DNA from: Mycobacterium sp. PSTR-4-N
GTDB lineage: Bacteria > Actinomycetota > Actinomycetes > Mycobacteriales > Mycobacteriaceae
NCBI RefSeq assembly: GCF_022348085.1
Contig: NZ_JAKRFN010000018.1
Span: 62,001-126,000 of the forward strand
Direction: 5' to 3'
Length of the DNA: 64,000 nucleotides
Shown here: one piece after another, positions 54,750-63,365 of the stretch
Layout: each line of letters starts with the position of its first letter
Position numbering within the stretch: position 1 is the first letter of the stretch
Notes under the pieces: model-generated
The model's database searches: none
What the model was told of the DNA's origin: nothing
The model's input: only the letters and a program-made list of their open reading frames with translations
Translations under genes and position numbers: made by a program

Positions 54750-57626
54750 ATGCTCGCCATCCTCTGTGCGCACGCAGTGGCCACCCTGGTAGCGCCCGTT
54801 CTCGTCCACCGCTTCGGTCGGCGCGCGTTCTATCCGCTGGCGTTGGTGCCCCTCGGTTCGCTCGTCTGGGTGGCCGGCAACTGGCCCGGCCGCGGACCGG
54901 GGCAGGGGCTGACCGTTCCGTGGGTCCCCGGCCTCTCGATGGACATCACGCTGCGCTTCGACGCGCTCGCGGCGATCATGAGCGTGCTCGTGCTGGGCAT
55001 CGGCGCGCTGGTGCTGTTCTACTGCGCCGACTACTTCCACCATCACGACGGACACACCGAGAAGCGGCTGCCCAGCTTCGCCGCGGAACTGGTCGCGTTC
55101 TCCGGAGCGATGTTCGGCCTCGTCACCAGCGACAACATGCTGGTCCTTTACGTGTTCTGGGAGACCACGACCGTTCTGTCGTTCCTGCTGGTCGGCCATT
55201 ACGCCGAGCGAGCGATGAGCCGGCGCGCGGCGACGCAGGCACTGCTGGTGACGACGTTGGGCGGGCTGGCGATGCTGGTCGGCATCGTGATCCTGGGCAA
55301 CCGCGCCGGCACGTTCCTGATCTCCGAGTTGGTGGCGAACCCGCCGACCGGGGTGGCCGCCTCGGTGGCGATCGTGCTGGTCCTCGTCGGTGCGCTGTCG
55401 AAGTCGGCGATCGTGCCACTGCACTTCTGGCTGCCCGGCGCAATGGCGGCACCCACCCCGGTGAGCGCGTATCTGCACGCCGCCGCAATGGTCAAGGCCG
55501 GCGTCTACCTGATCGCGCGGCTCACGCCGGGCTTCTCCGACGCTCCCGAGTGGCGGCCGACGGTGGTGGGCTTGGGCCTGCTGACCATGCTGATGGCCGG
55601 CTGGCGGGCGCTGCGCGAATACGACCTGAAGCTGATCCTGGCGTTCGGCACGGTGAGCCAGCTCGGCTTCATCACGGTGATGGTGGGCGCAGGCGGCAGC
55701 GAGATGATGCTGGCCGGGCTCGCGATGCTCTGTGCGCACGCGTTGTTCAAGGCGACGCTGTTCATGGTCGTCGGGATCATCGATCACGCGACCGGAACCC
55801 GCGACATCCGCAGGCTGGCCTGGCTCGGCGACCGGAGTAAACCGCTGCTCGTCATCGGATGCGCCGCAACGGCCAGCATGGCGGCGCTACCCCCGTTCCT
55901 GGGGTTCGTCGCCAAGGAGGCCGACTTCGAGACCGTGCTACACAGCCCGACGTTGGGTGGCGCAGCGCCGTTCGTCCTCGCCGGGGTGGTGTGCGGGTCG
56001 GTGCTGACGACGGCCTACAGCCTGCGTTTCGTGTTCGGCGCGTTCGGGCGCAAAGGCATGCCGCAGCCGAGCACCCGCGTCCGCGAGATGCACAGACCGG
56101 AGACGTCGTTCCTGCTGCCACCCGCGATCTTGGCGACGGCCGGGCTGGTGTTCGGTATCTGGCCAACCGGCCTCGATCACATGCTGAGCGATTACGCCGA
56201 CCGGGTGCCCGACCCCGTCGGCTACGACGGCGACTACCACCTCGCCCTGTGGCACGGCGTGAATCTCCCGCTGCTGCTGTCGGTGCTGGTGTTGGCGGCC
56301 GGTGTCGCGCTGTACGCGAGCCGTCGCTGGTTGCGGCGCGCCCGGCTGGGCTTCCTGCCGCTGGCCAATGCCGATCGCATCTACGACGCGGTCCTGCGCG
56401 GCGCCGACGTGATGTCGGTGCGGTTGACCGCTGTCACCCAGCGCGGATCGATCCCGGCCACACAGTCGGTCATCCTGACGACGCTGGTGCTCCTCCCGCT
56501 CACCGTGCTGGCCCTGGGCTCCCGTGACCAACCGCAGTTCCAGCTGTGGGATTCGGCGCCGCACGTCGTCGTCGGCGTCATCATGCTCGCCGCTGCGTTC
56601 GCGGCCTGTGTGATGCGCAACCGGCTGGCCGCGGTCCTGCTGGTCGGGGTCACCGGCTACGGCTGCGGTGTCATCTTCGCCTTCCACGGCGCGCCCGATC
56701 TGGCGCTGACGCAGTTCCTGGTCGAGACGCTGACGCTGGTGGTGTTCGTGTTGGTGCTGCGAGTGTTGCCCGCCGAGACCGGCGGCGCCGACATCCGTCG
56801 CTTCCGCGTTCCGCGCGCAGCGCTGGCCGTCGCCGTCGGCGCGACGGTCACCACGCTCGCCGCGTTCGCGATGGCGGCCCGGTCCGGGCGGCCGATCGCC
56901 GAGCTGCTGCCCGACGCCGCGTACCTGCGCGGCCACGGCGCCAACACGGTCAACGTCCTGCTCGTCGACATCCGCGCCTGGGACACCCTGGGTGAGGTCT
57001 CGGTGCTGCTGGTGGCGGCCACCGGGGTGGCGTCGATGGTGTTCCGCAACCGTCGGTTCGGGGCGGCTCCCCGGGTGGCCGATGCCGGTCAGCCGGACAT
57101 CGGCAAGCTCGCGGTCTATTCGCAGAACAGCCCCGCTGCGGGGGAGGTGACGTGGCTGCGTGGCAGCGAGCTGCGCGACCCGCGCAACCGGTCGCTGGTC
57201 CTCGAGGTCGCGACCCGGCTGATCTTCCCGGTGATGATGGTGCTGTCCGCGTACTTCTTCTTCGCCGGCCACAACACCCCGGGCGGCGGTTTCGCCGGCG
57301 GGCTGATGGCCGGTCTCGCGCTGGTGCTGCGGTATCTGGCCGGTGGCCGCTACGAACTCGGCGAGGCCCTGCCGTTGGACGCGGGGAAGATCCTGGGGGT
57401 GGGCCTGGCGCTGTCGGCGGGCACCGCGACCGCCTCGCTGCTGCTGGGCGCTCCGGTGCTGTCGTCGGCGCTGATCCAGGTCGACGTGCCGGTGCTGGGC
57501 ACGGTCAAGTTCGTCACCGCACTGTTCTTCGACATGGGGGTGTACCTGATCGTGGTCGGCCTGGTGCTCGACGTGTTGCGCAGCCTGGGCGCGCAGATCG
57601 ACGACGAGATGAGCAGGGCACGATGA
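54750..57626 (+). CDS. mrpA: Mrp/Mnh Na+/H+ antiporter subunit A fused to subunit B
   Basis: This 958-residue, multi-helix protein resembles complex I subunits NuoL/NuoJ. The first 500 residues carry the antiporter core (VPLHFWLPGAMAAPTPVSAYLHAAAMVKAG and IDHATGTRDIRRLAWLG). The C-terminus from about 810 is an MnhB-type domain (YFFFAGHNTPGGGFAGGLMAGLAL). So the A and B subunits are one polypeptide, and no separate mrpB exists. A CGGAG ribosome site precedes the ATG. It overlaps mrpC by ATGA. Confidence 0.93.
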   Translation: MLAILCAHAVATLVAPVLVHRFGRRAFYPLALVPLGSLVWVAGNWPGRGPGQGLTVPWVPGLSMDITLRFDALAAIMSVLVLGIGALVLFYCADYFHHHDGHTEKRLPSFAAELVAFSGAMFGLVTSDNMLVLYVFWETTTVLSFLLVGHYAERAMSRRAATQALLVTTLGGLAMLVGIVILGNRAGTFLISELVANPPTGVAASVAIVLVLVGALSKSAIVPLHFWLPGAMAAPTPVSAYLHAAAMVKAGVYLIARLTPGFSDAPEWRPTVVGLGLLTMLMAGWRALREYDLKLILAFGTVSQLGFITVMVGAGGSEMMLAGLAMLCAHALFKATLFMVVGIIDHATGTRDIRRLAWLGDRSKPLLVIGCAATASMAALPPFLGFVAKEADFETVLHSPTLGGAAPFVLAGVVCGSVLTTAYSLRFVFGAFGRKGMPQPSTRVREMHRPETSFLLPPAILATAGLVFGIWPTGLDHMLSDYADRVPDPVGYDGDYHLALWHGVNLPLLLSVLVLAAGVALYASRRWLRRARLGFLPLANADRIYDAVLRGADVMSVRLTAVTQRGSIPATQSVILTTLVLLPLTVLALGSRDQPQFQLWDSAPHVVVGVIMLAAAFAACVMRNRLAAVLLVGVTGYGCGVIFAFHGAPDLALTQFLVETLTLVVFVLVLRVLPAETGGADIRRFRVPRAALAVAVGATVTTLAAFAMAARSGRPIAELLPDAAYLRGHGANTVNVLLVDIRAWDTLGEVSVLLVAATGVASMVFRNRRFGAAPRVADAGQPDIGKLAVYSQNSPAAGEVTWLRGSELRDPRNRSLVLEVATRLIFPVMMVLSAYFFFAGHNTPGGGFAGGLMAGLALVLRYLAGGRYELGEALPLDAGKILGVGLALSAGTATASLLLGAPVLSSALIQVDVPVLGTVKFVTALFFDMGVYLIVVGLVLDVLRSLGAQIDDEMSRAR

Positions 57627-58093
57627 CGACATATGTGGTCTCGCTGGTCATCATCGCGGGGTTGACCACCGCGGGGGTGTATCTCCTGCTGGAACGGCAC
57701 CTGACCCGGATGTTGCTGGGGTTGTTGCTGATCAGCAATGCGATCAACCTGCTGTTGCTGGCGGCGGGTGGCTCCGCGGGCAATCCGCCGGTGCGCGGCC
57801 GCACCAGCGCGGACAACACCGCGACCGCGGATCCGTTGGCGCAAGGCCTGATCCTCACCGCGATCGTGATCACGATGGGGGTGGCGGCGTTCGTGCTGGC
57901 GCTGACCTACCGCTCCTACCGGCTGAACACCCGCGAAGAGGTCAGCAACGACCCCGAGGACATCCGCGTGTCGCAGCAGTCCGGCACCGAGGTGGGCGAG
58001 GAGCTCGAGGGCCGTCTGCAACCCGACCGCACCCGCGACACCGATCTGCCCGACGAACTCGACGCGCTGCCCGGTCACGAGGGGTCCCGATGA
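57623..58093 (+). CDS. mrpC: Mrp antiporter subunit C
   Basis: This 156-residue NuoK-like protein has three helices (about 3-22, 28-48 and 72-95) with LERHLTRMLLGLLLISNAINLLLL, typical of MnhC. A long charged C-terminal tail (about 100-156) extends beyond the family norm. Four-base overlaps at both ends tie it to mrpA and mrpD. Confidence 0.92.
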   Translation: MTTYVVSLVIIAGLTTAGVYLLLERHLTRMLLGLLLISNAINLLLLAAGGSAGNPPVRGRTSADNTATADPLAQGLILTAIVITMGVAAFVLALTYRSYRLNTREEVSNDPEDIRVSQQSGTEVGEELEGRLQPDRTRDTDLPDELDALPGHEGSR

Positions 58094-59709
58094 TCGGTTC
58101 GCATCTCGGCGCGGTGTTCACCCCGTTGCCCGTCCTGATCCCGATGCTGGCCGCCGCCGCGACGCTGGTCGCGGGCCGCCGGCCCCGCCTGCAGCGCCTC
58201 ATCGCGATCGTCGCGCTCTCGGCGGTGGTCGTCGTCTCGGCGCTGCTCGTCCACCTCGCCGACCGCGACGGCACGATCGCGCTGCAGGTCGGCGGCTGGG
58301 GGCCCACCGAACCGGGCATGGGTCCGCTGGGCATCACGCTCGTCGTCGACCGGCTCTCGGCGCTGATGCTGATGGTTTCGTCGATCGTGCTGCTCGCCGT
58401 CGTGTTCTACGCGATCGGGCAGGGCATCCGCGACGGTGACGGGCGCCAGCCGGTGTCAATCTTCCTGCCCACCTATCTGGTGTTGTCGGCGGGCGTGTTC
58501 ATGGCGTTCTTGGCCGGTGACCTGTTCAACCTGTTCGTCGGTTTCGAGGTGCTGCTCAACGCCAGCTTCGTGCTGTTGACGATCGGCGCCAGCCGGGAGC
58601 GCGTCCGCGCGGGCATCTCGTACGTGATGGTCTCGATGGTGTCGTCGCTGGTGTTCCTGTTCGGCATCGCGCTGGTGTACGCGACCACCGGCACCTTGAA
58701 CCTGGCGGAGCTGTCGGTGCGGCTCGGCGGGGTCTCGGAGGGCACCCGCACCGCGCTGTTCGCCGTGCTGCTCGTCGCGTTCGGCATCAAGGCGGCGGTG
58801 TTCCCGCTGTCGACGTGGTTGCCCGATTCCTACCCCACCGCGCCGGCCCCGGTCACCGCCGTGTTCGCCGGTCTGCTCACCAAAGTCGGTGTGTACGCGA
58901 TCATCCGGGCGCACTCGCTGCTCTTCCCCGGCGGCTCCCTGGACAACGTGCTGCTGATCGCCGGCCTCGCGACGATGGTTATGGGCATCCTCGGCGCCAT
59001 CGCCCAGAGCGACATCAAGCGACTGCTGTCGTTCACGCTCGTCAGCCACATCGGGTACATGGTGTTCGGTATCGCACTGTCCAACCAGCTCGGCATGTCC
59101 GGCGCGATCTACTACGTCGCCCACCACATCCTGGTGCAAACCACGCTGTTCCTGGTCGTCGGTCTGATCGAACGCCAGGCGGGTGCCTCGACGCTCGAGC
59201 GCCTCGGCGGGCTGGCCGCCGCGAGCCCGGTACTCGCGTTCGTGTTCGTCGTGCCGGCCCTCAATCTCGGTGGTATCCCGCCGTTCTCGGGGTTCATCGG
59301 CAAGGTGGCCCTGTTGGAGGCCGGCTCGGAATCGGGTTCGGTGCTGGCGTGGCTGCTGGTGGCGGGCAGCGTGATCACCAGCCTGCTCACCCTCTACGTC
59401 ATCGCCCGGGTGTGGACGAAGGCGTTCTGGCGGTCCCGTAAGGACGCGCCGGAGGGGCACCTGTCCGGTGGCGCGCCCACGGTGCTGATGGATAGTCCCG
59501 AGGATTCCGACATCGAGTTCGTCGACCGCGACGACGTGGGCAAGATGCCCATCGGGATGCTCGTGCCGACGGGCGCGTTGATCGCCGTCGGACTCACCCT
59601 CACCGTCGCGGCCGGGCCGATCTTCGCCTACAGCGAGAGGGCGGCCGCCGAGGTGCTCGACCGCGGGCAGTACATCACCGCGGTGCTCGGGGAGGTGCCT
59701 CCGCAATGA
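58090..59709 (+). CDS. mrpD: Mrp antiporter subunit D
   Basis: The 539-residue NuoM/NuoN-like subunit has about 14 helices. VFPLSTWLPDSYPTAPAPVTAVFAGLLTKVG, FVGFEVLLNASFVLL and IYYVAHHILVQTTLFLVVGLIER carry conserved Lys/His/Glu residues of the proton path. It overlaps mrpC and mrpE by four bases each. Confidence 0.94.
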   Translation: MIGSHLGAVFTPLPVLIPMLAAAATLVAGRRPRLQRLIAIVALSAVVVVSALLVHLADRDGTIALQVGGWGPTEPGMGPLGITLVVDRLSALMLMVSSIVLLAVVFYAIGQGIRDGDGRQPVSIFLPTYLVLSAGVFMAFLAGDLFNLFVGFEVLLNASFVLLTIGASRERVRAGISYVMVSMVSSLVFLFGIALVYATTGTLNLAELSVRLGGVSEGTRTALFAVLLVAFGIKAAVFPLSTWLPDSYPTAPAPVTAVFAGLLTKVGVYAIIRAHSLLFPGGSLDNVLLIAGLATMVMGILGAIAQSDIKRLLSFTLVSHIGYMVFGIALSNQLGMSGAIYYVAHHILVQTTLFLVVGLIERQAGASTLERLGGLAAASPVLAFVFVVPALNLGGIPPFSGFIGKVALLEAGSESGSVLAWLLVAGSVITSLLTLYVIARVWTKAFWRSRKDAPEGHLSGGAPTVLMDSPEDSDIEFVDRDDVGKMPIGMLVPTGALIAVGLTLTVAAGPIFAYSERAAAEVLDRGQYITAVLGEVPPQ

Positions 59710-60242
59710 GAACCTATGCGCTGCGGATCTGGATGGTGTGTTGGCTGATCCTGGTGTGGGTGCTGTTGTGGGGCACCGTGTCTGCGGCCAACATCCTGTC
59801 CGGCCTGCTGGTCGCCCTGGTCATCACTCTGCTGCTGCCGCTGCCGCCGGTACCCGTCGAAGGCAGGCTGCACCCGATATCGCTGCTACGCCTGATGCTG
59901 ACGGTCGTCTACTACCTGCTCAGCTCGTCGGTGCAGGTCGCGGCACTGGCGTTGAAGCCGGGGCCACCGCCGCTGACCGCGGTGCTGCGTGCACATCTGG
60001 CGATCAAGTCGGACCTGGTGCTGGTGCTGGCGGTCAACATCATCAACCTGACCCCGGGGACCATGGTGCTCGAGATCGACCAGCCGCGCCGGATGATCTA
60101 CGTGCACGTGCTCGACGTGGGGTCTGAGCGGACCGTCACGCGGTTCTACCGGCAGGTCGCGAATCTGGAGAAGCTGTTGGTCGCGTCGTTCGAGCGGGAC
60201 AGCGACTGGCGGGCCGCCGGGCATAAGGAGAACGCGTCATGA
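59706..60242 (+). CDS. mrpE: Mrp antiporter subunit E
   Basis: The 178-residue membrane protein matches the MnhE family: two N-terminal helices, then HPISLLRLMLTVVYYLLSSSVQVAAL and AVNIINLTPGTMVLEID, with a soluble C-terminus. It overlaps mrpD and mrpF by four bases. Confidence 0.9.
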   Translation: MRTYALRIWMVCWLILVWVLLWGTVSAANILSGLLVALVITLLLPLPPVPVEGRLHPISLLRLMLTVVYYLLSSSVQVAALALKPGPPPLTAVLRAHLAIKSDLVLVLAVNIINLTPGTMVLEIDQPRRMIYVHVLDVGSERTVTRFYRQVANLEKLLVASFERDSDWRAAGHKENAS

Positions 60243-60526
60243 CGGTCGTGTGGATCGCCGCGGGAGCCATGCTGTCGGCCGCCGCGCTGGCGACCATGGT
60301 GCGGATGCTGCTGGGCCCGACCACCCTGGACCGGTTGGTGGCGCTGGACACCCTGGTTGCCGTGGCGCTGTGCGCGATCGGCACGTGGGCGGCGTTCACC
60401 TTGGACACCACGGTGACCTACAGCCTGACCGCGCTGGCGTTGATCACGTTCGTCGGCTCGGTCAGCGTCGCCCGGTTCCGCGTGCCCGACGTCGCCGACC
60501 CGACGGAGAAGGGGCCGGCCCGGTGA
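60239..60526 (+). CDS. mrpF: Mrp antiporter subunit F
   Basis: The 95-residue protein has three helices and the family motif RMLLGPTTLDRLVALDTLVA (about 21-40). It overlaps mrpE by ATGA and mrpG by GTGA. Confidence 0.9.
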   Translation: MTVVWIAAGAMLSAAALATMVRMLLGPTTLDRLVALDTLVAVALCAIGTWAAFTLDTTVTYSLTALALITFVGSVSVARFRVPDVADPTEKGPAR

Positions 60527-60891
60527 ACGCGTGGGACATCGCCGCCGCGGTGCTGATTCTCAGCGGATCGGCGCTCGCGTTGACCGCTGCCATCGGTGTG
60601 GTCCGCTTCCCCGACACGCTGTCCCGCATGCACGCGGCCACCAAACCTCAGGTGCTCGGACTGTTGCTCGTGCTGATCGGCGCGGCGCTGCGGCTGCGTG
60701 GCCAGATCGACGTCGGCATGCTGATCCTGACCGGGTTGTTCACCGTGATCACCGCTCCGGTGATCGCCAACCGGGTGGGCCAGCTCGCCTACCGCGAGCA
60801 GAACATCCGCGACGATTTGATGACCACAGACGAGATGCATGATTTCGCCGACGACAGGGAACCCGGCGGCCATGATGCGCCCCAGCGGTGA
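60523..60891 (+). CDS. mrpG: Mrp antiporter subunit G
   Basis: The 122-residue protein begins VNAWDIAAAVLILSG and has the MnhG signature GVVRFPDTLSRMHAATKPQVLGLLLVLIG, with a polar C-terminal tail. It completes the operon; its GTG start overlaps mrpF. Its end overlaps the following methyltransferase by 20 bases. Confidence 0.9.
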   Translation: MNAWDIAAAVLILSGSALALTAAIGVVRFPDTLSRMHAATKPQVLGLLLVLIGAALRLRGQIDVGMLILTGLFTVITAPVIANRVGQLAYREQNIRDDLMTTDEMHDFADDREPGGHDAPQR

Positions 60892-61585
60892 CCAGCAGGG
60901 TCGTACCGCCCTGAGTGTCGCTGCGGTCCGCGCCTCGGAGACCGAGGCCGACCATCCGTTGTTCACCGATCCGTACGCACACCTGCTGCTGGCCGGCGCC
61001 GGCCAGGTGGACCTGCCGGCGTCGGGTCCGGGTTACCCCGCGGCGCGCACGAAGTGGTTCGACGATTACGTCCTGGCCGCGGGTGCCGCCGGGGTTTCGC
61101 AGGTGGTGGTGCTCGATGCCGGCCTCGACACCCGGGCGTGGCGTCTGCCGTGGCTCAGCGATGCCGTGGTCTTCGACGTCGACGAGCCCGCGGTGCTGGC
61201 GCACAAGACACGGATCATGGACGCCTCCGACGCGCAGCTGGGCGCCAAGTACGTACCGGTCCCCGCTGCCGTGACCGATGACTGGCCGAAAGCGTTGCGG
61301 GAGGCCGGGTTCGATCACAACGAGCCGACAGCCTGGCTGGCGGAGAGTCTGCTCCCCGACCTGGACGACGACGGCCTGGACACGCTGTTGGAGCAGGTCG
61401 CGCTCTACAGCGCGCGGGGCAGCCGGATCGCGGTCGAGGCAACGGCGAAACCGGATGTGGCGCAATGGTTGCGTTGTCACCGCTGGGACGCGTCGTCGAT
61501 CGACGCACGCGATGTCATGCACCGCTATCACCGCGACGCCGTCGATGCGCCGCCATACGTGCTCGTGTGCGGGACACTGCTGTAG
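60872..61585 (+). CDS. SAM-dependent methyltransferase (LCM/TIGR00027-like), shortened
   Basis: The protein is 237 residues from the ATG at MMRPSG. GRTALSVAAVRASETEADHPLFTDPYA and VVVLDAGLDTRAWRLPW, followed by VFDVDEPAVLAHKT, match the large mycobacterial family of leucine carboxyl methyltransferase-like proteins. These are usually about 300 residues with a longer N-terminus, so this one is shortened at the front. It overlaps mrpG by 20 bases and may read through with that operon. The substrate is unknown. Confidence 0.78.
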   Translation: MMRPSGDQQGRTALSVAAVRASETEADHPLFTDPYAHLLLAGAGQVDLPASGPGYPAARTKWFDDYVLAAGAAGVSQVVVLDAGLDTRAWRLPWLSDAVVFDVDEPAVLAHKTRIMDASDAQLGAKYVPVPAAVTDDWPKALREAGFDHNEPTAWLAESLLPDLDDDGLDTLLEQVALYSARGSRIAVEATAKPDVAQWLRCHRWDASSIDARDVMHRYHRDAVDAPPYVLVCGTLL

Positions 61586-61591
61586 GGCAGC

Positions 61592-62224
61592 TCACTCCGA
61601 GAGCTGGAACTCCACCATCGCGGTGACGGTCTCGACCGCTTCGGAGAGCGCAACCACGCGATCAGCGACCGTCGGTGCGGCCAGTATCGAGTAGCGGTCA
61701 GCCTGACCCATCGGCAACCGAGCGGTCAACGCGTACAACCACAGAGCGGCATCACCGGATTCGTCGGCGCCGAGCACGATGTCGCGCGCATTGACCTCAG
61801 CGCCCCGCGCCGTGGCGATCCGCTCGAACAATGCGACCATCCGGTCCTCGATGTCCCGGATCGCGTCCGCGGTCACCACCGGCCCTGGCTGGTCGGGCCA
61901 CAGCTCGATCACCGCACGGGGATACGGCGCGTCCGGCAACCATTCGAGAACCCGGAACCGTTCCCGCATGGCGCATTTCATCACGTATTGACCGGCGCCG
62001 AGGTCCTGGTGTTCGGTGATGTGCGCGACGGTGCCGACGTCGCTGCGGCTGTCGCCCCCGCCGACCTCCCGGCCTGCAGCGATCAACACCACCCCGAACG
62101 CGGGATCCTGTGCGGCCAGGCACGCCTGCACGAGAGCCGAGTAGCGCGGCTCGAAAATCTTGAGCGGCAACGTTTCTCCAGGCAGCATCGCCACCTCGAG
62201 CGGGAACATCGGGATCGTCGGCAC
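61592..62224 (-). CDS. Lon N-terminal-domain protein without protease (Rv0434-like)
   Basis: The 210-residue protein has the Lon substrate-binding fold opening IPMFPLEVAMLPGETLPLKIFEPRY. The ATPase and protease domains of Lon are absent. Stand-alone copies occur widely; in cereblon this fold recognises ligands. It lies one base after the YbdK-like gene, matching the Rv0434-Rv0433 order. Confidence 0.85.
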   Translation of the reverse strand: MPTIPMFPLEVAMLPGETLPLKIFEPRYSALVQACLAAQDPAFGVVLIAAGREVGGGDSRSDVGTVAHITEHQDLGAGQYVMKCAMRERFRVLEWLPDAPYPRAVIELWPDQPGPVVTADAIRDIEDRMVALFERIATARGAEVNARDIVLGADESGDAALWLYALTARLPMGQADRYSILAAPTVADRVVALSEAVETVTAMVEFQLSE

Positions 62225-62225
62225 G

Positions 62226-63365
62226 TCAGATCACCAACTCGGCGATCAACCCGTCCACGACGGCGCGCAGATCCCCGTCCGACTCCTCGGCGATCCGCCG
62301 TTGACGTTGGTAGGAGGCACCGTCGCGGTAGATGTCCGCGACCGAGGCGAGTTCGTCGACGCATCCCAGCGAGCGGGCCACCGGGGTCAGTCGCTCCAGT
62401 TGCTCGTCGAGATCCTCGGTGACGAGCCGCTCGTTGCTGTCGGCGTCGAGGATGATGATTGCGTCCAACCCGTAGCGCGCGGCCCGCCACTTGTTCTCCT
62501 GCACATGCCACGGCGGCATCACCGGCAGCGCCTCCCCCGCGTCGAGACGGCGGTCGAGGTCGACGATGAGGCAGTGCGTCAGCGCGACCAGCGCCGCGAG
62601 TTCCTTCAGGTTCGACACCCCGTCGAAGATCCGAACCTCCACGGTGCCCAGATGAGGAGAAGGCCGGATGTCCCAACGGATCTCGTTCATGTGGTCGATG
62701 ATGCCGGTCTTCTTCTGGTCGGCCACGAAGCCTTCGAACTCCCGCCACTCCTGGAAGTGGAAGGGCAGGCCCGCGGTCGGCAGCTGCTGGAACATCATCG
62801 CGCGATTGCTCGCATAACCGGTATCGCCGCCGTCCCAGAACGGCGACGATGCGGACAGCGCCAGCAGGTGCGGGTAGTAGTCGAGCAGCGAGGTGATGAT
62901 CGGCATCACCTTGTGCGCCGAGGAGATCCCGACGTGCACGTGCACACCCCAGATCAACATCTGCCGGCCCCACCACTGGGTGCGCTTGATCAGCTCGGCG
63001 TAGCGCGGCGCGTCGGTCAGCTTCTGCGCCGACCACTTCGCGAAGGGGTGGGTGCCGGCGCAGAACAGTTCCATGCCTCGGTCGCGCACGATCTCGCGCA
63101 CGGGCCGCAACGTCGACCGCAGATCGTCCATCGCCTCGGGCACGGTGTCACACACGCCGGTGACGACCTCGATGGTGTTGCGCAGCAATTCCTTGTGCAC
63201 ACGCGGGTTCTCGCCGATCTCGGCGATCACCGAGGCGGCCTCGTTGCTCAGGTCACGTGTCTGCGCGTCGACGAGCGCGAACTCCCACTCGACGCCGAGT
63301 GAGGGCCGGGCGGACCCGGCGAAGTCGATGCGGTCAGCCCGTCGGTCAGCCCCGAGTGATGACAC
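62226..63365 (-). CDS. Carboxylate-amine ligase, glutamate-cysteine ligase fold (YbdK type, Rv0433-like)
   Basis: The protein is 379 residues from the GTG at VSSLGADRR. LGVEWEFALVD, RVHKELLRNTIEVVTG, WGVHVHVGI, NRAMMFQQLP and PPWHVQENKWRAARYG are hallmarks of GCS2-family ligases, which join glutamate to an amine or thiol acceptor with ATP. The natural acceptor of the YbdK branch is unclear. The start overlaps sodC by 20 bases. An ATG at 63389 is an alternative. Confidence 0.85.
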   Translation of the reverse strand: MSSLGADRRADRIDFAGSARPSLGVEWEFALVDAQTRDLSNEAASVIAEIGENPRVHKELLRNTIEVVTGVCDTVPEAMDDLRSTLRPVREIVRDRGMELFCAGTHPFAKWSAQKLTDAPRYAELIKRTQWWGRQMLIWGVHVHVGISSAHKVMPIITSLLDYYPHLLALSASSPFWDGGDTGYASNRAMMFQQLPTAGLPFHFQEWREFEGFVADQKKTGIIDHMNEIRWDIRPSPHLGTVEVRIFDGVSNLKELAALVALTHCLIVDLDRRLDAGEALPVMPPWHVQENKWRAARYGLDAIIILDADSNERLVTEDLDEQLERLTPVARSLGCVDELASVADIYRDGASYQRQRRIAEESDGDLRAVVDGLIAELVI

